Assembly: GCF_006483455.1 (NCBI RefSeq)
Contig: NZ_PPPU01000016.1
Location: 219,207-283,206, forward strand
Source: Methylomonas koyamae
Lineage (GTDB): Bacteria; Pseudomonadota; Gammaproteobacteria; Methylococcales; Methylomonadaceae
DNA: 64,000 nt
Direction: 5' to 3'
Shown here: one piece after another, positions 61,917-64,000 of the stretch
Numbering within the stretch: position 1 is the first letter of the stretch
Layout: each line of letters starts with the position of its first letter
The notes under the pieces: model-generated
Database searches by the model: none
What the model was told of the DNA's origin: nothing
What the model saw: only the letters and a program-made list of their open reading frames with translations
Program-made: the position numbers and the translations under genes

Positions 61917-62217
61917 AAGCTTTAAAAAGCGGCCCATGGGAAATTTCAAAGAACTATCGCAATTCATTAAAATTCGGTAGCCTAAGCCCAATATTGTTAA
62001 CTTAAGGTTTAGAACGGAACTTTATCTTTCTCAGATTTATCTCAAGCCAAGATATCCGTGCGGCTTTGTTTCGGATATTTGAAGACACACTGTACCAATC
62101 GTTGCCATCAAACTAAGGACGAAATAACTCAACGGGCTTATCGATTACTGTTTTTCCCTATGGAGCGCACTGCCAAAAAAGTAGTTGCGGCTCGAGGAAC
62201 CCAAGGTAGTGCTAGCA
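61917..62217. other. Intergenic region, 301 bp, no gene seen
   Basis: More AT-rich than its surroundings. An inverted repeat ATATCCG-N13-CGGATAT sits at 62052-62078. TTGCCA at 62102-62107 could be a -35, but the -10 is poor. No RNA gene is recognisable. Confidence 0.4.
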
Positions 62218-62526
62218 ATGAATAGCGAATTCTCGGCTCGGCGTCGAACAGTACGCCGCCAACAGGAACGACGAACCAACCCGTACCCATTCAATTCGGA
62301 AGAATGGATTGCCTTCATTCAGCAACAATATTTACTGTGGCCCAAGTACGAACGCCGTATGGGCGAACGCCGGGTTGCCGAAAGACGCGAGACCGACCGC
62401 CGAGCAGGATTGCGAAAGGAATCTGAAGACGTCATTTTCCAGCGTACCCGCTGGTTTTCCGCGGAAACCATCCTGAACGACGATGAGAAACAAATGATCC
62501 AGGAATTGTTTGCGGAGGAAGAATAG
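62218..62526 (+). CDS. Unrecognised 102-aa Arg/Glu-rich protein
   Basis: No family recognised. 102 aa from the ATG at 62218, with AAGG upstream; TTG at 62185 would add 11 residues but has no ribosome site. The sequence is highly charged, with repeated ERR units (RRQQERRTN, RRMGERRVAERRETDRR), and ends in an acidic MIQELFAEEE. It has no membrane segment or cysteine. Such charged, Arg-rich proteins can bind RNA or assemble on membranes, but nothing in the sequence fixes a role. It is the last plus-strand gene before the minus-strand nuclease. Confidence 0.65.
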   Translation: MNSEFSARRRTVRRQQERRTNPYPFNSEEWIAFIQQQYLLWPKYERRMGERRVAERRETDRRAGLRKESEDVIFQRTRWFSAETILNDDEKQMIQELFAEEE

Positions 62527-62528
62527 TG

Positions 62529-63358
62529 CTACGGCTCGGCTCGAATGTCGGCGGGATGCCTGACAATCACGTAGAAGCGGTCTCTGGAACGCTTTACCCA
62601 GCCACGCACCTCGACGTTTTTTCCAATATAACTTTCCAAGGCTATAAATAACGGCAAGGAACTTGGCTCGATGGAGACCGAGACCTTATCGCTGAATAAC
62701 AAATAACTATGCTTTACCGTTTGTTTGAACGAAATTATCTTGCCGGTCACCCGTTTCCATCCTTGGTAATTTGACTGATCCAACCGCTCAACGGGAGTTG
62801 GGCTATAGGCCGCATCGGACCATACACCAATATTGCCGCGTTCCGCTTCCTCCTGCGCGGCCAGCAATTCGTTAACATATCTCAGGTTTGGCGGGTGAAT
62901 ATTGACAGTCGCTAATCCCGCTTCACCAACTCGACGTTGATCAATTGTTTATTTTCGTTAAATACATAAGCCAGAGTACGTTGATATTTATCCTGTTTTT
63001 CCACATCGCCCTGCAGGAATACCTTTCGTTGTTCCAGCTTAAGCCGCAACCATTGTTTGGCCTGTTCACCTCCAGCTTCCGCGGATTTGATGCGGCCAGC
63101 GATTTCCGGCGTATTTATACCTAACAACCTAACTTTGCGGCCGTCATCTAATAGAATAGTATCGCCATCAAACACCTTCTCAACCCGGTAGTAGCTTATC
63201 CCCGGATCAATATGCATTACTTGGGCATCTTCATGATGCCGATCCGAGAAATGGCTACGGCCGTGAACGTCTGTCCAACGATAGACTTCGGCGCCAGCAA
63301 TTACTGGCACCAGTAACGCGAGCACGGACCAACACCCAATTTTTATTGTTTTACGCAT
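62529..63358 (-). pseudogene. Secreted DUF4124/SNase nuclease with a one-base frameshift
   Basis: A thermonuclease-like gene broken near 62919. The start is the ATG at 63358. A signal peptide (to about residue 22, VIAGAE) is followed by a DUF4124 module (VYRWTDVHGRSHFSD) and the SNase fold: FDGDTILL, VRLLGINTPEI and DKYQRTLAY. The frame ends at VELVKRD. One extra G in the GGG there would restore it to GLATVNIHPPN and continue to ADIRAEP at 62529: 830 bp plus one equals 277 codons. Whether this is a real mutation or an assembly error cannot be told from one sequence. The break is before the last strands of the fold. Confidence 0.8.
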
Positions 63359-63361
63359 ACT

Positions 63362-63928
63362 ATGGATATGTCTACTAACCAACAGATAATCGCTGCGACT
63401 GAAGCGTGGATTAAATCATTCGTAATAGCCTACAACATTTGTCCCTTTGCAAATCGAGAGCAGCAGCGTAACAGCATTCGTTATCGAGTAGAAAATGGCA
63501 ATAACGTCGAATCTTGCCTGAACGCGGTTATACAAGAATGCATGCATCTCGATACTCACTCAGAGACAGAAACAACCTTGCTAATTATCACCAGACAGCT
63601 CGACAACTTTTACGACTATCTGGACGTATTGGCAATTGCCGAGCAATTATTGATTGATCAAGGATACGAGGGAATTTATCAAATAGCCAGTTTTCACCCG
63701 CATTATCGGTTTGCCGATAGTGGCGAAAACGATCCCGATAACTATACGAATCGATCACCGTACCCAATGTTGCATCTAATTCGAGAAAGCAGCATCGAAA
63801 GCGCCTTAGCTTCATATCCTGATCCGGCAAGAATACCGGAACGGAATGTGAAGTTGACTAGACAATTAGGCCTAAAGAAACTGCAAAACATTCTTCGCGA
63901 CTGCCTTGAATCAACTACTTCGGAATGA
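63362..63928 (+). CDS. DUF1415 family protein
   Basis: 188 aa, soluble, with the family features NICPFANREQQRNSIRY, ASFHPHYRFADSG and a YTNRSPYPMLHLIRESS block near 120-136. Function unknown. The ATG at 63362 leaves 3 bp to the start of the divergent nuclease, so promoters for both must lie inside the partner's coding sequence. A second ATG at 63368 is a possible start. Confidence 0.88.
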   Translation: MDMSTNQQIIAATEAWIKSFVIAYNICPFANREQQRNSIRYRVENGNNVESCLNAVIQECMHLDTHSETETTLLIITRQLDNFYDYLDVLAIAEQLLIDQGYEGIYQIASFHPHYRFADSGENDPDNYTNRSPYPMLHLIRESSIESALASYPDPARIPERNVKLTRQLGLKKLQNILRDCLESTTSE

Positions 63929-63980
63929 GCCGCAGAAAGTGCCAAGTGTTACAGTAGAATTGTGTGAGAAGAGTCTAGGC

Positions 63981-64000
63981 AAAAAAAAAGCCCGTCTGAG
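63981..64000. terminator. Partial hairpin terminator at the right edge
   Basis: A run of nine A is followed by GCCCGTCTGAG, cut by the window end. On the minus strand this is the right arm CTCAGACGGGC followed by a T-run of nine, so it most likely terminates a leftward gene beyond the window; the partner arm is outside. Confidence 0.6.

Overview
The window is chromosomal DNA of a gammaproteobacterium and is made up almost entirely of conserved housekeeping genes. ZipA, EpmA/EpmB, YfgM-BamB-Der, LptD/SurA and a Pseudomonas-type AmgK-MurU pair point to that class. Gene order and the look of the proteins suggest a free-living gammaproteobacterium, perhaps a Methylococcales methanotroph, but no methane-oxidation gene lies here and that placement is inference. 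No rRNA, tRNA, CRISPR array, prophage or insertion sequence was seen.

Layout. 1-7.6 kb, minus strand: alaS (cut by the left edge), recX-recA, an orphan cobyrinate amidase cobB, nadA, a small membrane protein and a DUF2780 secreted protein. 7.8-9.5 kb, plus: a ZIP metal transporter and a GDT1/MneA-type exporter. 9.6-13.2 kb: rnd (minus) and a TonB-dependent receptor (plus). 13.3-18 kb, minus: lptD-surA plus a helicase-less copy of the DeaD C-terminal half. 18-19.8 kb, plus: amgK-murU for muramic acid recycling. 19.8-24.8 kb, minus: hemJ, a DUF4124 protein, three lipid A/polyisoprenyl sugar genes (LABN protein, GT2, ArnT-like) and pyrC. 24.9-27.6 kb, plus: fmdB-like, aspS and an unrecognised 88-aa protein with a structured leader. 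27.7-30.3 kb: the whole EF-P module (efp-epmA divergent from epmB). 30.4-37.1 kb, plus: a 1329-aa hybrid kinase, its likely diguanylate cyclase partner, a SafE-like membrane protein and a receiver-less sigma-54 activator. 37.2-48.3 kb, minus: a ten-gene run smc-zipA-lepA-lepB-DUF4845-rnc-era-recO-pdxJ-PP2C with many 1-4 bp overlaps. 48.5-52 kb: a second diguanylate cyclase, a small unknown, then queF-fhlB-like-psd. 52.1-54.4 kb: yajC-secD without secF. 54.5-61.9 kb: ndk-rlmN-pilF-hisS-yfgM-bamB-der-tpx. 61.9-64 kb, more AT-rich: a small Arg-rich unknown, a frameshifted secreted nuclease and a DUF1415 protein.

How they fit together. The envelope is the main theme: LPS export (LptD, SurA), outer membrane assembly (BamB, YfgM), peptidoglycan recycling (AmgK, MurU), lipid A decoration, phospholipid synthesis (Psd), protein export (YajC-SecD, LepB) and division (ZipA). 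The second theme is translation and its fidelity: AlaRS, AspRS, HisRS, EF-P with its modifiers, LepA, Era, RNase III, Der, RlmN and QueF. Signalling is concentrated in the hybrid kinase/diguanylate cyclase pair and the sigma-54 activator. I found no convincing undescribed multi-gene system. The best leads are the standalone DeaD C-terminal protein, the Cys-repeat extension of LptD, the small gene at 27.3 kb with its leader, and the kinase to sigma-54 signalling block.
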